Assembly: GCA_001822695.1 (NCBI GenBank)
Contig: MHSF01000012.1
Location: forward strand, 1 to 34,194
Source of the DNA: Candidatus Taylorbacteria bacterium RIFCSPLOWO2_02_FULL_44_35
GTDB taxonomy: Bacteria; Patescibacteriota; Minisyncoccia; Phycocordibacterales; DSPV01
Direction of reading: 5' to 3'
DNA length: 34,194 bases
Shown here: positions 18,230 through 26,840 of the stretch, one piece after another
Position numbering within the stretch: position 1 is the first letter of the stretch
How the letters are laid out: every line of letters begins with the position of its first letter
Notes under the pieces: model-generated
What the model was told of the DNA's origin: nothing
Database searches by the model: none
The model's input: only the letters and a program-made list of their open reading frames with translations
Position numbers and translations under genes: made by a program

Positions 18230-18238
18230 AAATAAAAG

Positions 18239-18307
18239 TTGAAAAATCAAAAATTAAAATGACAATTTAAAATCTTAAAATTTTCCATTTTGATGTTTAC
18301 GTTTTCC
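18239..18307. repeat. Dispersed copy of the 15751-15825 repeat (pilC/pilin gap)
   Basis: gttgaaaaatcaaaaattaaaatgacaatttaaaatc...ccattttgatgtttac. Confidence 0.85.
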
Positions 18308-18332
18308 ATTTCTTAATTATCCCCACCCCCAT

Positions 18333-18359
18333 TTGCTATTTGGCACGGTTTGGTATAAT
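18333..18359 (+). promoter_or_regulatory. Candidate sigma70-type promoter for pilin 1
   Basis: TTGCTA, 15 nt spacer (short), TATAAT at 18354-18359. Confidence 0.4.
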
Positions 18360-18398
18360 GAAAAGGTCGAAACAATTAATAGTTTTTATTTTTATTCA

Positions 18399-18758
18399 AT
18401 GAAAACAAAAGGTTTTACGCTTATTGAACTTTTGGTGGTTATCGCCATCATCGGTATCTTGGCGTCAGTCGTGCTTGCCAGTTTGAATACGGCTCGAGGC
18501 AAGGCAAAAGGCGCGGCTTTCAAAGCGGAAATGGCTTCAATGAGGGCCAATCTTATCAATGTTTGTGATAGTGTGGCGATAGTAGCAGCTACTGATATGC
18601 CGGCGGTTGGCACTCATGCGTTGGGCTCTATTATTTCCCAAAGCTGCGGTTCAACTGGCTCGGCGACATTTGATGTTACCATTGCGGCCAATAACGGAAT
18701 TACTTGTTCTGCCCAAATAACACAGAATGCCATAACTTATACCGGCGCTTGTCAGTAA
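18399..18758 (+). CDS. Type IV pilin-like protein
   Basis: MKTKGFTLIELLVVIAIIGILASVVLASLNTARGKAK (prepilin motif). Confidence 0.93.
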   Translation: MKTKGFTLIELLVVIAIIGILASVVLASLNTARGKAKGAAFKAEMASMRANLINVCDSVAIVAATDMPAVGTHALGSIISQSCGSTGSATFDVTIAANNGITCSAQITQNAITYTGACQ

Positions 18759-18788
18759 GATTATTTTTCGACTGAATTCTCAAAACTT

Positions 18789-18824
18789 GCCCCTATATTA
18801 TTAACAGGGGCGGGTTTTGTTTTT
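18789..18824 (+). terminator. Intrinsic terminator after pilin 1
   Basis: GCCCCT-N11-AGGGGC followed by GGGTTTTGTTTTT. Confidence 0.6.
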
Positions 18825-18848
18825 GGCGAAAGAAGGTATAATGGCGAC

Positions 18849-19337
18849 ATGAAGAAAGGGTTTACATTAGTAGAGCTTCTGGTAGTAATCGCGATTATCG
18901 CGATTTTGACTTCCATCGTAACGGCAAATTTAAGCTCGGCGCGGCAGAAAGCGCGCGATACCAAGCGAGTATCGGACATTAAACAACTCCAACTGGCTCT
19001 GGCGCTCTACGCTGACGCCAATAGCAATCGTTATCCAGCGGCGCTCGCTTCGCTCGCGCCGATTTATATTCAGGTAATTCCGATGCCGCCTGGCGGTACC
19101 AGTCAAACCACTTATTCATACGCGGCGCTCGGTTCCGGCGCTTCTTGCACTAGCTACCATCTCGGTGTTTTATTGGAAGTGTCGGGTAATGCTTCTTTGT
19201 TAGATGACAGCGACGCGGCAGCGGTCTGGACGACTTGCTCCGGCTCGGCCGCCGATTTTTCCGGCGCCGATACCGGAGGTATCAATGTTTGTTTTATCAC
19301 CGGCGCCACCGCCAATTGTTTTGATGTCAAACCCTAA
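18849..19337 (+). CDS. Type IV pilin-like protein
   Basis: MKKGFTLVELLVVIAIIAILTSIVTANLSSARQKARD; TATAAT just upstream at 18837. Confidence 0.93.
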   Translation: MKKGFTLVELLVVIAIIAILTSIVTANLSSARQKARDTKRVSDIKQLQLALALYADANSNRYPAALASLAPIYIQVIPMPPGGTSQTTYSYAALGSGASCTSYHLGVLLEVSGNASLLDDSDAAAVWTTCSGSAADFSGADTGGINVCFITGATANCFDVKP

Positions 19338-19356
19338 CCCTTTTTGTTAGATGTAC

Positions 19357-19377
19357 TGTGGATATCAGATATCCACA
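19357..19377. repeat. REP-like palindrome TGTGGATATC-A-GATATCCACA (left of RAYT)
   Basis: Perfect 10 bp arms, 1 nt centre. Confidence 0.9.
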
Positions 19378-19411
19378 AACACTATTTCGTTTTAAAATAC
19401 AAGATAAACTT

Positions 19412-20161
19412 ATGCGAAAACAACCTTACACTGTTGGGTCTTATATTCATGTGATAAAAAGGGGAAGTCGCGGTTTATCAATTGTTAGAGATAACAATGA
19501 TCGTTGGCGATTTTTGTTAATGTTGCGTCATTTTAATGACAGCTTCAATTCTCTCAATTGGTTTAGAGATATTGTTGATGCTAAAATATCCAACTCCATG
19601 ATTCGTCCAGATTATTGGCCGAAACAAAATAAAATTGTAAAAATTCTTGGTTTTTGTTTGGTTGAAAACCACTTTCATCTTTTGTTGCAAGAAATAGTTG
19701 ACGGCGGCGTTGCTAAATTTATGCAAAGGCTTGGAATTGGAATGGCGAATCATTTTAACCAGAAATACAATGAGAAAGGGTGTTTATTTCAAGGAGCATA
19801 CCGTTCGAGAACTGTGGATGGTGATAATTATCTTCGTTATGTGAGCGCTTATATTATGGTTAAGAATTCTCTTGAACTTTACCCAAAGGGTGGCCTAGTT
19901 GCCGCAGCAGAAAATTTTGATGAAGCGTTTCAATGGGCATCATCCTATCCATTTTGTAGTTTAGGTGATTATGTTGGTGATAGAAATTCACTAATAGTTG
20001 ATAGAGACATTTTGGGAGAAATTTTTACTCCGAGTGAATTCAAATTTTTTTCCAAAGATTTTATTGAAGGCTTTTTGCAACAACAAAAAGGAGTAAATAA
20101 TGAAAATAAAAAATTGAAACATTTTATGGACGGAATAATGCCCTCGGTTATTTTTGAGTAA
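19412..20161 (+). mobile_element. REP-associated tyrosine transposase (RAYT; Y1_Tnp/IS200-like HUH family)
   Basis: HVIKRG, HUH motif ENHFHLLLQ, GCLFQGAYRSRTVDGDNYLRYVSAYIMVKNSL; flanked by REP-like palindromes. Confidence 0.85.
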
Positions 20162-20172
20162 CCGAAGTTTTG

Positions 20173-20189
20173 TGGATATCAGATATCCA
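20173..20189. repeat. REP-like palindrome TGGATATC-A-GATATCCA (right of RAYT)
   Basis: Same core and orientation as 19357-19377. Confidence 0.9.
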
Positions 20190-20237
20190 TCAGGGTGTAT
20201 TTTGGCAACATCTGATTTTGGCGCTATACTTGTTGCC

Positions 20238-21050
20238 ATGAAAATTTTAGATGGGAAAATCATTAGGGATGAGATTTTGGCGCGGTTGAAAACGGAATTT
20301 GCCAAGTTCCCGACGCCGTCGCGCTTGGCGGTTATTCAAATTGGTGAATGTGACGATTCTACCGCTTATATCCGTCAAAAAAAAATTTTTGCCGATAAAA
20401 TCGGTGCGACAATAGAACATATTAAATTTCCGGAAAATTGCTCATCGGAAGAAATTATAGAAAAAATCGGCGTTCTTAATGCTGACAACGGTGTTCACGG
20501 CATCATTGTTCAACTGTCTTTGCCGAAGGATTTTAACACCGACGAAATTATTGAAGCAATCAATCCCAACAAAGATATAGACGGTCTGACGGCGAAAAAT
20601 TTGCGTCGGTTTTTGGTAGGGGATTTAGACGGCTTAATTCCAGCGACGGCCCGAGGTATTTTGAGGTTGTTGGACTATTACCAAATTCCCATTGCTGGCC
20701 AGCGAGCGACGATAATCGGTCGTTCGCTTTTGGTTGGCAAGCCGGCGGCGCTGGCGCTCTTGGCGCGCGGCGCGACGGTGACAATTTGTCACCGCCAGAC
20801 GAAAAATCTTGCCGCCATTGCCAAAGAAGCTGATATCTTAATAACCGCCGCCGGTCAAAACAATTTGGTCGGCAAAGAATTCGTTTCGTCCGGTCAAACG
20901 GTGATTGATGTCGGTAATGATGTGGACTCGGTGGCGGTTAAAGATATGGTGGGGGCGCTGACGCCGACACCCGGCGGTGTCGGCCCGATGACCGTCGCCT
21001 GTCTCTTTGAAAATTTATTAAAAGCGCGTATAATTAAAAGTCTAAAATAA
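20238..21050 (+). CDS. folD: Methylenetetrahydrofolate dehydrogenase/cyclohydrolase FolD
   Basis: SRLAVIQIGECDDSTAYIRQKKIFADKIG, GIIVQLSLPKDF, NPNKDIDGL, IIGRSLLVGKPAALALL, GALTPTPGGVGPMTVACLFENL. Confidence 0.95.
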   Translation: MKILDGKIIRDEILARLKTEFAKFPTPSRLAVIQIGECDDSTAYIRQKKIFADKIGATIEHIKFPENCSSEEIIEKIGVLNADNGVHGIIVQLSLPKDFNTDEIIEAINPNKDIDGLTAKNLRRFLVGDLDGLIPATARGILRLLDYYQIPIAGQRATIIGRSLLVGKPAALALLARGATVTICHRQTKNLAAIAKEADILITAAGQNNLVGKEFVSSGQTVIDVGNDVDSVAVKDMVGALTPTPGGVGPMTVACLFENLLKARIIKSLK

Positions 21051-21166
21051 AGCGAGGTAAAACCTAAGAATTTTTATCCGCGTCGGAGCCCATCAGCAGA
21101 TGGGTTAAGCGGGAAAAATTATTAGGTTTTGCCGAAGCCAAATAACTTATTAAGTAACTTAATTTT

Positions 21167-21964
21167 ATGGATGACAAAAATTGTTGCAGTGGACGAATGA
21201 GAACTTGGTTGACGGTTTTGATTATCGCCGCGGCCGTGTTTTTTGCAGCCAAAGCAATTAAGGAATTAAAAACAATTGGTTTTGTTGGAAAAGAATTGTC
21301 GCCATCGGCTACTATTATGGTTTCTGGCGAGGGTGAAGTGTTGACCAAACCGGATATTGCTTCGTTTTCTTTCACGGTGGAAAAAGAATCATTAAATGTC
21401 GCTGAAGCCCAGTCGGGTTCGGCAAAAATCGTCAATGATATTTTAGCAGAGCTAAAAAAATTAGGGGTGGCTGACAAAGATGTTAAAACGCTCGGTTACA
21501 ATATTTACCCGCGTTACGAATATGTGTCTGGAGGCGTGAGTTACGAATATTATCCAGTCAACGGTGGCAAGCGGGAGTTAGCCGGTTATGTCGTTAGTCA
21601 AACGATTGAAGTGAAAGTGCGCCAGATCGCCGATGCCGGCAAAATTATTTCCAGTATCGGAGAGATGGGCGCTGCTAATTTGAGCGGTCTTTCTTTCTCA
21701 GTGGACAAAGAAGAAGAATTTACAGCTGAAGCGCGTCAAGAGGCCATTGCCGATGCTCAAAGCAAGGCGAAGATTTTGGCAAAAGATTTGGGTGTGACTT
21801 TGGTGAGGATAACAAGTTTCTCCGAATCAAGCAATTACCCAGGTCCCATTTATTATACCAAATCCGCGGAAGCTTATGGCGCAGGCGGTGGGGTAACACC
21901 GGAAGTGCCGTCGGGAGAAAATCGCATCGTGTCCAATGTGACGCTGACTTACGAAATCAGGTGA
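21167..21964 (+). CDS. SIMPL domain-containing (DUF541) membrane-anchored protein
   Basis: ATIMVSGEGEVLTKPDIASFSFTVEKE..., KTLGYNIYPRYEY, QEAIADAQSKAKILAKDLGV. Confidence 0.85.
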   Translation: MDDKNCCSGRMRTWLTVLIIAAAVFFAAKAIKELKTIGFVGKELSPSATIMVSGEGEVLTKPDIASFSFTVEKESLNVAEAQSGSAKIVNDILAELKKLGVADKDVKTLGYNIYPRYEYVSGGVSYEYYPVNGGKRELAGYVVSQTIEVKVRQIADAGKIISSIGEMGAANLSGLSFSVDKEEEFTAEARQEAIADAQSKAKILAKDLGVTLVRITSFSESSNYPGPIYYTKSAEAYGAGGGVTPEVPSGENRIVSNVTLTYEIR

Positions 21965-21978
21965 TTTTTTTGCGGAGT

Positions 21979-22006
21979 TGACTTCTTTTGGGGGTTGGAG
22001 TATTAT
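21979..22006 (+). promoter_or_regulatory. Candidate promoter for secE-nusG-rplK
   Basis: TTGACT, 16 nt, TATTAT. Confidence 0.45.
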
Positions 22007-22014
22007 TTCTCCGT

Positions 22015-22036
22015 AACCCCGGAGCGGGGTTTTTTA
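22015..22036 (+). terminator. Terminator/attenuator-like hairpin upstream of secE
   Basis: AACCCCG-GAG-CGGGGTT followed by TTTT. Confidence 0.65.
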
Positions 22037-22044
22037 ATAGAATC

Positions 22045-22224
22045 ATGAAAATAGTTGAATATATAAAAGAAACTAAAAGTGAGATGAAACATGTCAGTTG
22101 GCCGACCCGCCGGCAGGCAATGGCTTTTACCGCAATTGTCATTGCCATTTCCGTTTTCGTGGCGATTCTGCTCGGTTTGTTTGATTACCTTTTTACTTTG
22201 GGAATTGAGAAATTTATTGCCTAG
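22045..22224 (+). CDS. secE: Preprotein translocase subunit SecE
   Basis: [58 protein letters not shown]. Confidence 0.92.
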   Translation: MKIVEYIKETKSEMKHVSWPTRRQAMAFTAIVIAISVFVAILLGLFDYLFTLGIEKFIA

Positions 22225-22316
22225 CGAAGCGAGTAAAATTCAGAATTTTAATTTTAGTTTTGAATTTCCGAGCGAGCGACGGCAATATGAGGTTTAACCG
22301 ATTATTTTGCAATAAC

Positions 22317-22862
22317 ATGTCCAGACAAAACATCACGGGCGAGCGGCATTGGTACGCCATTCACACTTACGCCGGTTATGAAAACGCGGTAGTGCGCAAT
22401 TTGAAACAGCGCATCGAGTCGTTGAGCATGACAGATAAGATTTTCAATGTGGTAGTGCCGACCGAGAAGAAAATAAAAATCAAAGCTGGCAAACGCATTG
22501 AGGACGAGGAAAAGATTTATCCTGGTTACATTTTGGTGGAGATGGTGGTAACCGATGATTCCTGGTATGTTGTCCGCAACACCCCGCGGGTAACCGGTTT
22601 CGTCGGTAGCGGCGTTCATCCGGTGCCGCTTGAAAAAAAAGAGATTGACGAATTGTTCCGTCGGATGAACGCCGCTACGCCCAAACACAACATTGATTTG
22701 GAACTTGACGACGCCGTAACAATTATTGACGGCCCATTTAAGGAATTGGATGGTAAGGTGTCGGAAGTAGACAATGAACGCGGTAAGGTTAAAGTGCTGG
22801 TATCGATGTTCGGCCGAGAGACACCCGTAGAGTTAGATTTTCTTCAAGTCAGGAAAATCTAA
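22317..22862 (+). CDS. nusG: Transcription termination/antitermination protein NusG
   Basis: [54 protein letters not shown]-terminal KOW region. Confidence 0.95.
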   Translation: MSRQNITGERHWYAIHTYAGYENAVVRNLKQRIESLSMTDKIFNVVVPTEKKIKIKAGKRIEDEEKIYPGYILVEMVVTDDSWYVVRNTPRVTGFVGSGVHPVPLEKKEIDELFRRMNAATPKHNIDLELDDAVTIIDGPFKELDGKVSEVDNERGKVKVLVSMFGRETPVELDFLQVRKI

Positions 22863-22893
22863 AATTTCTAATTACTAATTTCCAATTAAAAAT
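22862..22893. repeat. Short heptamer-periodic repeat between nusG and rplK
   Basis: aatttct aattact aatttcc aattaaa. Confidence 0.65.
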
Positions 22894-23313
22894 ATGAAAA
22901 AAATTGCGAGACAATTAAAAATGACAATTATTGGCGGCAAAGCAACGCCGGCACCGCCGATTGGTCCGGCTTTGGGTCAGGCAAAAGTAAACATTGGCGA
23001 ATTTATCACCCGCTTCAACGAAGGCACGAAGAAAATGGTGGGCGAGTTGGTGCCGGTGGTGGTGACGGTCTATGAAGACAAAACTTTTGATTTAACTTTC
23101 AAAACCCCGCCAGCTAGTGCCTTGATTCTGAAAGCGGTCGGCAAAGACAAGGGTTCGGGCAAAAACGCGGTTAGCAAAGTTGGTTCCATTACCAAAGCCC
23201 AAGCGCGAGCTATCGCCGAGAAAAAATTACCCGACTTGACCGCCAACGACATTTCCGCCGCCGTGAGAATTATTGAGGGCTCGGCTCGGTCTATGGGGGT
23301 GGAGGTGAAGTAA
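22894..23313 (+). CDS. rplK: 50S ribosomal protein L11
   Basis: KATPAPPIGPALGQAKVNIGEFITRFNEGTKK, FKTPPASALILKA, EGSARSMGVEV. Confidence 0.96.
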   Translation: MKKIARQLKMTIIGGKATPAPPIGPALGQAKVNIGEFITRFNEGTKKMVGELVPVVVTVYEDKTFDLTFKTPPASALILKAVGKDKGSGKNAVSKVGSITKAQARAIAEKKLPDLTANDISAAVRIIEGSARSMGVEVK

Positions 23314-23398
23314 TAAGTTGGTGTCGGTGCTAACCTTAAGCTATAGCCACGAGTTAGCACATAGTGATTCTAAATTCAACCTCTCTGTATAAGTTGTA

Positions 23399-23875
23399 AT
23401 GCAAAGAAAAAAGACAAATAGAAAAAAAGTTTTAGTGGCAATAAGTGGAGGGATGGACCCACTTCATATTGGGCATGTGCGTCTAATTAAAGCCGCCCAG
23501 AAGTTGGGAGACGAACTTATAATCATACTCAACAACGATAATTGGCTAAAGGACAAAAAGGGATTCGTTTTTATGCCGCAGCGGGAACGCAAAGAAATGT
23601 TAGAGTCTATATGTGGCGTTGACCGAGTTGTTTTTACTGACCACCAACCGGGTGAGTATTTTAAAGATCGAAGCGTTTGTCGGTTACTCAAAAAAATCCG
23701 CCCTCATATTTTTGCCAACGGCGGCGACCGCAAACCAGACGGAGATCCAGTGCCGGAAGTTGCCCTATGCGAAAAGTTGGGAATCGAAATAATCTATAAT
23801 GTTGGCGAGGGCGGCAAGGTTCAATCTAGTTCGTGGCTGTTGGCAAAAGTGGCGCAAGCTAATAGAAAAAGTTAA
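23399..23875 (+). CDS. Cytidylyltransferase-like nucleotidyltransferase (RfaE C-terminal/GCT family)
   Basis: SGGMDPLHIGHVRLIKAAQKLGDELIIILNNDNWL, FANGGDR. Confidence 0.85.
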   Translation: MQRKKTNRKKVLVAISGGMDPLHIGHVRLIKAAQKLGDELIIILNNDNWLKDKKGFVFMPQRERKEMLESICGVDRVVFTDHQPGEYFKDRSVCRLLKKIRPHIFANGGDRKPDGDPVPEVALCEKLGIEIIYNVGEGGKVQSSSWLLAKVAQANRKS

Positions 23876-23884
23876 AATTATCCG

Positions 23885-24454
23885 GTGCTGGAATACTTTA
23901 TCGTCAAATACGGCTACTTCGCGCTTTTTGCCGGCTCCCTTTTGGAAGGGGAGCTGGTTCTTATTGTTGCCGGGTTCTTGGCGCACCTCGGCCTTTTCAA
24001 CTGGCCGTGGGTGGTGGCGGTGGCTTTAGTCGGTACGATTGTCAGCGACCAATTTTATTTCTACCTTGGCCGAAAGCGCGGCCGGCAATTTTTGGAAAAG
24101 CGTCCGAAGTGGCAGTTGCGTTTGGAGAAAACGCAAACGCTTTTAGACAAACATCAGAATTTGATTTTAGTTGGTTTTCGCTTCCTCTACCAATTTCGGG
24201 CGATTATTCCTTTTGCTTTCGGTTTAAGTCCGATGAGAACGGAAAAGTTTTTGATTTGGAACATTGCCGGCGCGCTGGCCTGGACGGTTCTTTGGACTGG
24301 CGGCGGCTATTTTTTCGGCAACACCTTAGCGGCGCTTTTTACCGATTTCAAACGCTTCCAAACCGAAGCAGTTTACGGTATTATTATTCTGGCACTTTTG
24401 ATTTGGCTGATATATTTCTTATGGAAAAAATTAAAATTTAAAAAACATGTTTAA
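23885..24454 (+). CDS. DedA family (SNARE-associated) membrane protein
   Basis: GSLLEGELVLIVAGFLAHLG, DQFYFYLGRKRGRQFLEKRP, GFRFLYQFRAIIPFAFG. Confidence 0.85.
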   Translation: MLEYFIVKYGYFALFAGSLLEGELVLIVAGFLAHLGLFNWPWVVAVALVGTIVSDQFYFYLGRKRGRQFLEKRPKWQLRLEKTQTLLDKHQNLILVGFRFLYQFRAIIPFAFGLSPMRTEKFLIWNIAGALAWTVLWTGGGYFFGNTLAALFTDFKRFQTEAVYGIIILALLIWLIYFLWKKLKFKKHV

Positions 24455-24848
24455 GAAAACCATCAATTATTTTGACAAATTAGAAGACCGGGTACGTGCC
24501 AAGCTTTCCCGCCACCCGATTATCTATAGTTTTGTGGGTGGTGTCGCCATCGTGCTTTTTTGGCGCGGCGTTTGGATGATTGCCGACCAATATACTTTTA
24601 TGACCGGCTTAGTATCGGTGATTTTAAGCGTTACCCTTTTGCTGATGACTGGTTTATTCGCTTCCTTTTTTGTTGGCGACACGATTATTATTTCCGGTTT
24701 GAAACGCGACAAAAAACTAACCGAAAAAACCGAAGCGGAAGTCAAAGAAGAACTGGCAACCCTGATTGAAGTTAAAGATGATTTGAAGGAAATCAAAGAA
24801 ACTTTATCAGAAATCAAAGAAGCGGAAATCAAAAATCAAACTTCATAA
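24447..24848 (+). CDS. Small membrane protein with C-terminal coiled coil, hypothetical
   Basis: 133 aa, two hydrophobic helices, short overlap with the DedA gene. Confidence 0.6.
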   Translation: MFKKTINYFDKLEDRVRAKLSRHPIIYSFVGGVAIVLFWRGVWMIADQYTFMTGLVSVILSVTLLLMTGLFASFFVGDTIIISGLKRDKKLTEKTEAEVKEELATLIEVKDDLKEIKETLSEIKEAEIKNQTS

Positions 24849-25399
24849 TCATAGTAATCATCATAAGGAATCGTCCAACCGACGGTTTCTTCTATTGAAG
24901 CATTTTCCATAATTTTTCGGAACAAGCGGATGGAATTGCCGTGGGCGGACAGAACGGCATTTTTATTTTCTAGGCGGATTTTTGCCAATAGGTCATCAAT
25001 GAATGATTGGACTCTGGTTTCCACCATCGCGAAACTCTCGCCGCTGGGCGGTGCTTCAAAAAAACCGCGATGAATCAAGTTAAACTTTTCCTCGCCGTTT
25101 TTAGCGATAAATTCTTCGTGCGTCGAACCATTCAACTGGCCATAATTCCTTTCAATCATTCGGTTATCCTCAATAATTTCTCGGCAATCAGGATGATATT
25201 GGAGCACCGCTTTCAAAGTGTCTTTGGAGCGCTGAAGCGAAGTTTGATAAGCGATTCCAAAATTTTTATCTTTAAGTTTCTCGGCAATGATTTTCGCTTG
25301 TTGCCAACCAAGCTCGGTCAATGGCGGGTCGTCAAAACCGGTGAACCGCCGAGCGCGGTTGTAGGTCGTTTCACCGTGTCGAAAAATGTAGATTTTCAC
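24836..25399 (-). CDS. Histidine phosphatase/phosphoglycerate mutase-like protein
   Basis: IYIFRHGETTYNRARRFTG, TSLQRSKDTL, SAHGNSIRL. Confidence 0.9.
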   Translation of the reverse strand: MKIYIFRHGETTYNRARRFTGFDDPPLTELGWQQAKIIAEKLKDKNFGIAYQTSLQRSKDTLKAVLQYHPDCREIIEDNRMIERNYGQLNGSTHEEFIAKNGEEKFNLIHRGFFEAPPSGESFAMVETRVQSFIDDLLAKIRLENKNAVLSAHGNSIRLFRKIMENASIEETVGWTIPYDDYYDYEV

Positions 25400-25409
25400 A
25401 ATTATAAGG

Positions 25410-25511
25410 ATTAAATTTCAAGCTCCAATATTCAAGTTCCAAACAATAATTAATAATTAAAATTTAAATTTTAAAATTTGTTTGGGATTTGGAACTTGGG
25501 ATTTGGAACTT
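25410..25511. repeat. Heptamer-periodic repeat spanning the pgm/eno gap and the enolase 3' end
   Basis: Minus strand aagttcc aaatccc aagttcc aaatccc aaacaaa ttttaaa ...; encodes the enolase tail KFQIPSSKSQTNFKI*. Confidence 0.75.
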
Positions 25512-26819
25512 AACGAACTCCTCTTCAATCTTCAAGAGTTCGTTGTATTTTACCATTCGTTCCGGTTGCGCCGGCGCGCCGGCTTTAATAAACGGCGACG
25601 CTAGGCCAACCGCTAGGTGGGCGATTGAAGCGTCTAAGGTTTCGCCGGAGCGGTGGGAGACAATTATTTTAAAGCCGGCGCGCTCTGCCATTTTTGCCGT
25701 TTCTATTGTTTCGGTAATCGTGCCGATTTGATTCGGTTTGATGATAATGGCGTTAGCTAGTTTTTGTTCAATGCCGAGTTTGAGCCGTTTGGTATTGGTG
25801 GCGAATAAATCGTCGCCAACCAGCATAATTTTCTTGCCTAAAACAAATTCATTTCGCGAATTTGTTCGGCCGACCCGCTCACGCGGGTTTAGGCCCAGCT
25901 TTTCGGTAATAATTTTCCAATTTTCCAAATCGTCTTCGGCCAAAGGGTCCTCCAGCGACATTATTGGATATTTAGCCAGCCAATCTTCGTAAAGCGAAAT
26001 GAGTTCCGCCGCCGATAGTTGCTGATTGTCTTTTTTCAAAAAATATTTTCCATCTCGTTCAAATTCGCCAGCCGCCGCATCCAAGGCGATTTTTGTTTCA
26101 TCCGTCGTAACTTTAGCGGAGGCAGACCCAATTGCCTCCATGATTATTTCTATCGCCGCTTCGTTAGTCGTCAAAGGGGAAGCGAAACCGCCTTCATCAC
26201 CGAGCGTGAGCGGCAAATTTCTCTCCACCAGAATTTTTTTGAGCGCCTGATAGATTTCCGTGCCGCGGCGCATTTTCTCGGCGAAGCTTATTGTCTCGCT
26301 GTCTAACGGCACAATCATAAACTCTTGAATATCGGTGGAGTTAGCGGCGTGTCGGCCGCCATTCAAAATATTAAACATCGGTGTCGGTATGGTTGGCTTG
26401 CCTATGCCGGCCAGTTCCGCGAAATATTGCCAAAGTTTTTGCTGCCGGCTTTGGGCATTGGCTTTGGCGAAAGCCAGCGAGCTGGCAAGCATCGCGTTCG
26501 CTCCCAGCCGGCTTTTATTTTCCGTACCGTCTTCCTCGATCAATAGCTGGTCAAAATTTTTTTGTTCCAGTTCCAAACCGCTTATTATTTTAGCGATTTT
26601 TTCATTGATATTGGCCACCGCTTTCAGAACACCCTTGCCGTTATAACGGGTCGGATCGTCGTCGCGCAATTCCAGCGCTTCAAATTGGCCGGTGGAGGCG
26701 CCGCTGGGAACGGAGCTGACGCCGTTGGTGCCGTCGGAGAGCGAGAGCACAGCTTCTACTGTCGGCTCACCGCGCGAGTCCAAAATTTCTCGGGCCTGAA
26801 TTCTTTGAATTGTCGCCAT
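25464..26819 (-). CDS. eno: Enolase
   Basis: MATIQRIQAREILDSRGEPTVEAV, GGRHAANSTDIQEFMIVP, TLGDEGGFAS, SLEDPLAEDD, LVGDDLFATN, SHRSGETLDASIAHLAVG. Confidence 0.95.
   Translation of the reverse strand: MATIQRIQAREILDSRGEPTVEAVLSLSDGTNGVSSVPSGASTGQFEALELRDDDPTRYNGKGVLKAVANINEKIAKIISGLELEQKNFDQLLIEEDGTENKSRLGANAMLASSLAFAKANAQSRQQKLWQYFAELAGIGKPTIPTPMFNILNGGRHAANSTDIQEFMIVPLDSETISFAEKMRRGTEIYQALKKILVERNLPLTLGDEGGFASPLTTNEAAIEIIMEAIGSASAKVTTDETKIALDAAAGEFERDGKYFLKKDNQQLSAAELISLYEDWLAKYPIMSLEDPLAEDDLENWKIITEKLGLNPRERVGRTNSRNEFVLGKKIMLVGDDLFATNTKRLKLGIEQKLANAIIIKPNQIGTITETIETAKMAERAGFKIIVSHRSGETLDASIAHLAVGLASPFIKAGAPAQPERMVKYNELLKIEEEFVKFQIPSSKSQTNFKI
25842..25889. repeat. Double-hairpin element in frame within enolase
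   Basis: AACAAATTC-ATTTCGC-GAATTTGTT and GACCCGC-TCAC-GCGGGTT; encodes about LNPRERVGRTNSRNEFVLG. Confidence 0.75.
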
Positions 26820-26840
26820 ACTTATATTATACTGGCTTTG

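Noticed and set aside
19358-19411. GTG start at 19358 for the transposase
   Set aside because: That extension would translate the REP palindrome; the ATG at 19412 gives a normal RAYT N-terminus.
21064-21477. Minus-strand 137 aa ORF
   Set aside because: Overlaps the start of the SIMPL-domain gene and has no recognisable motif.
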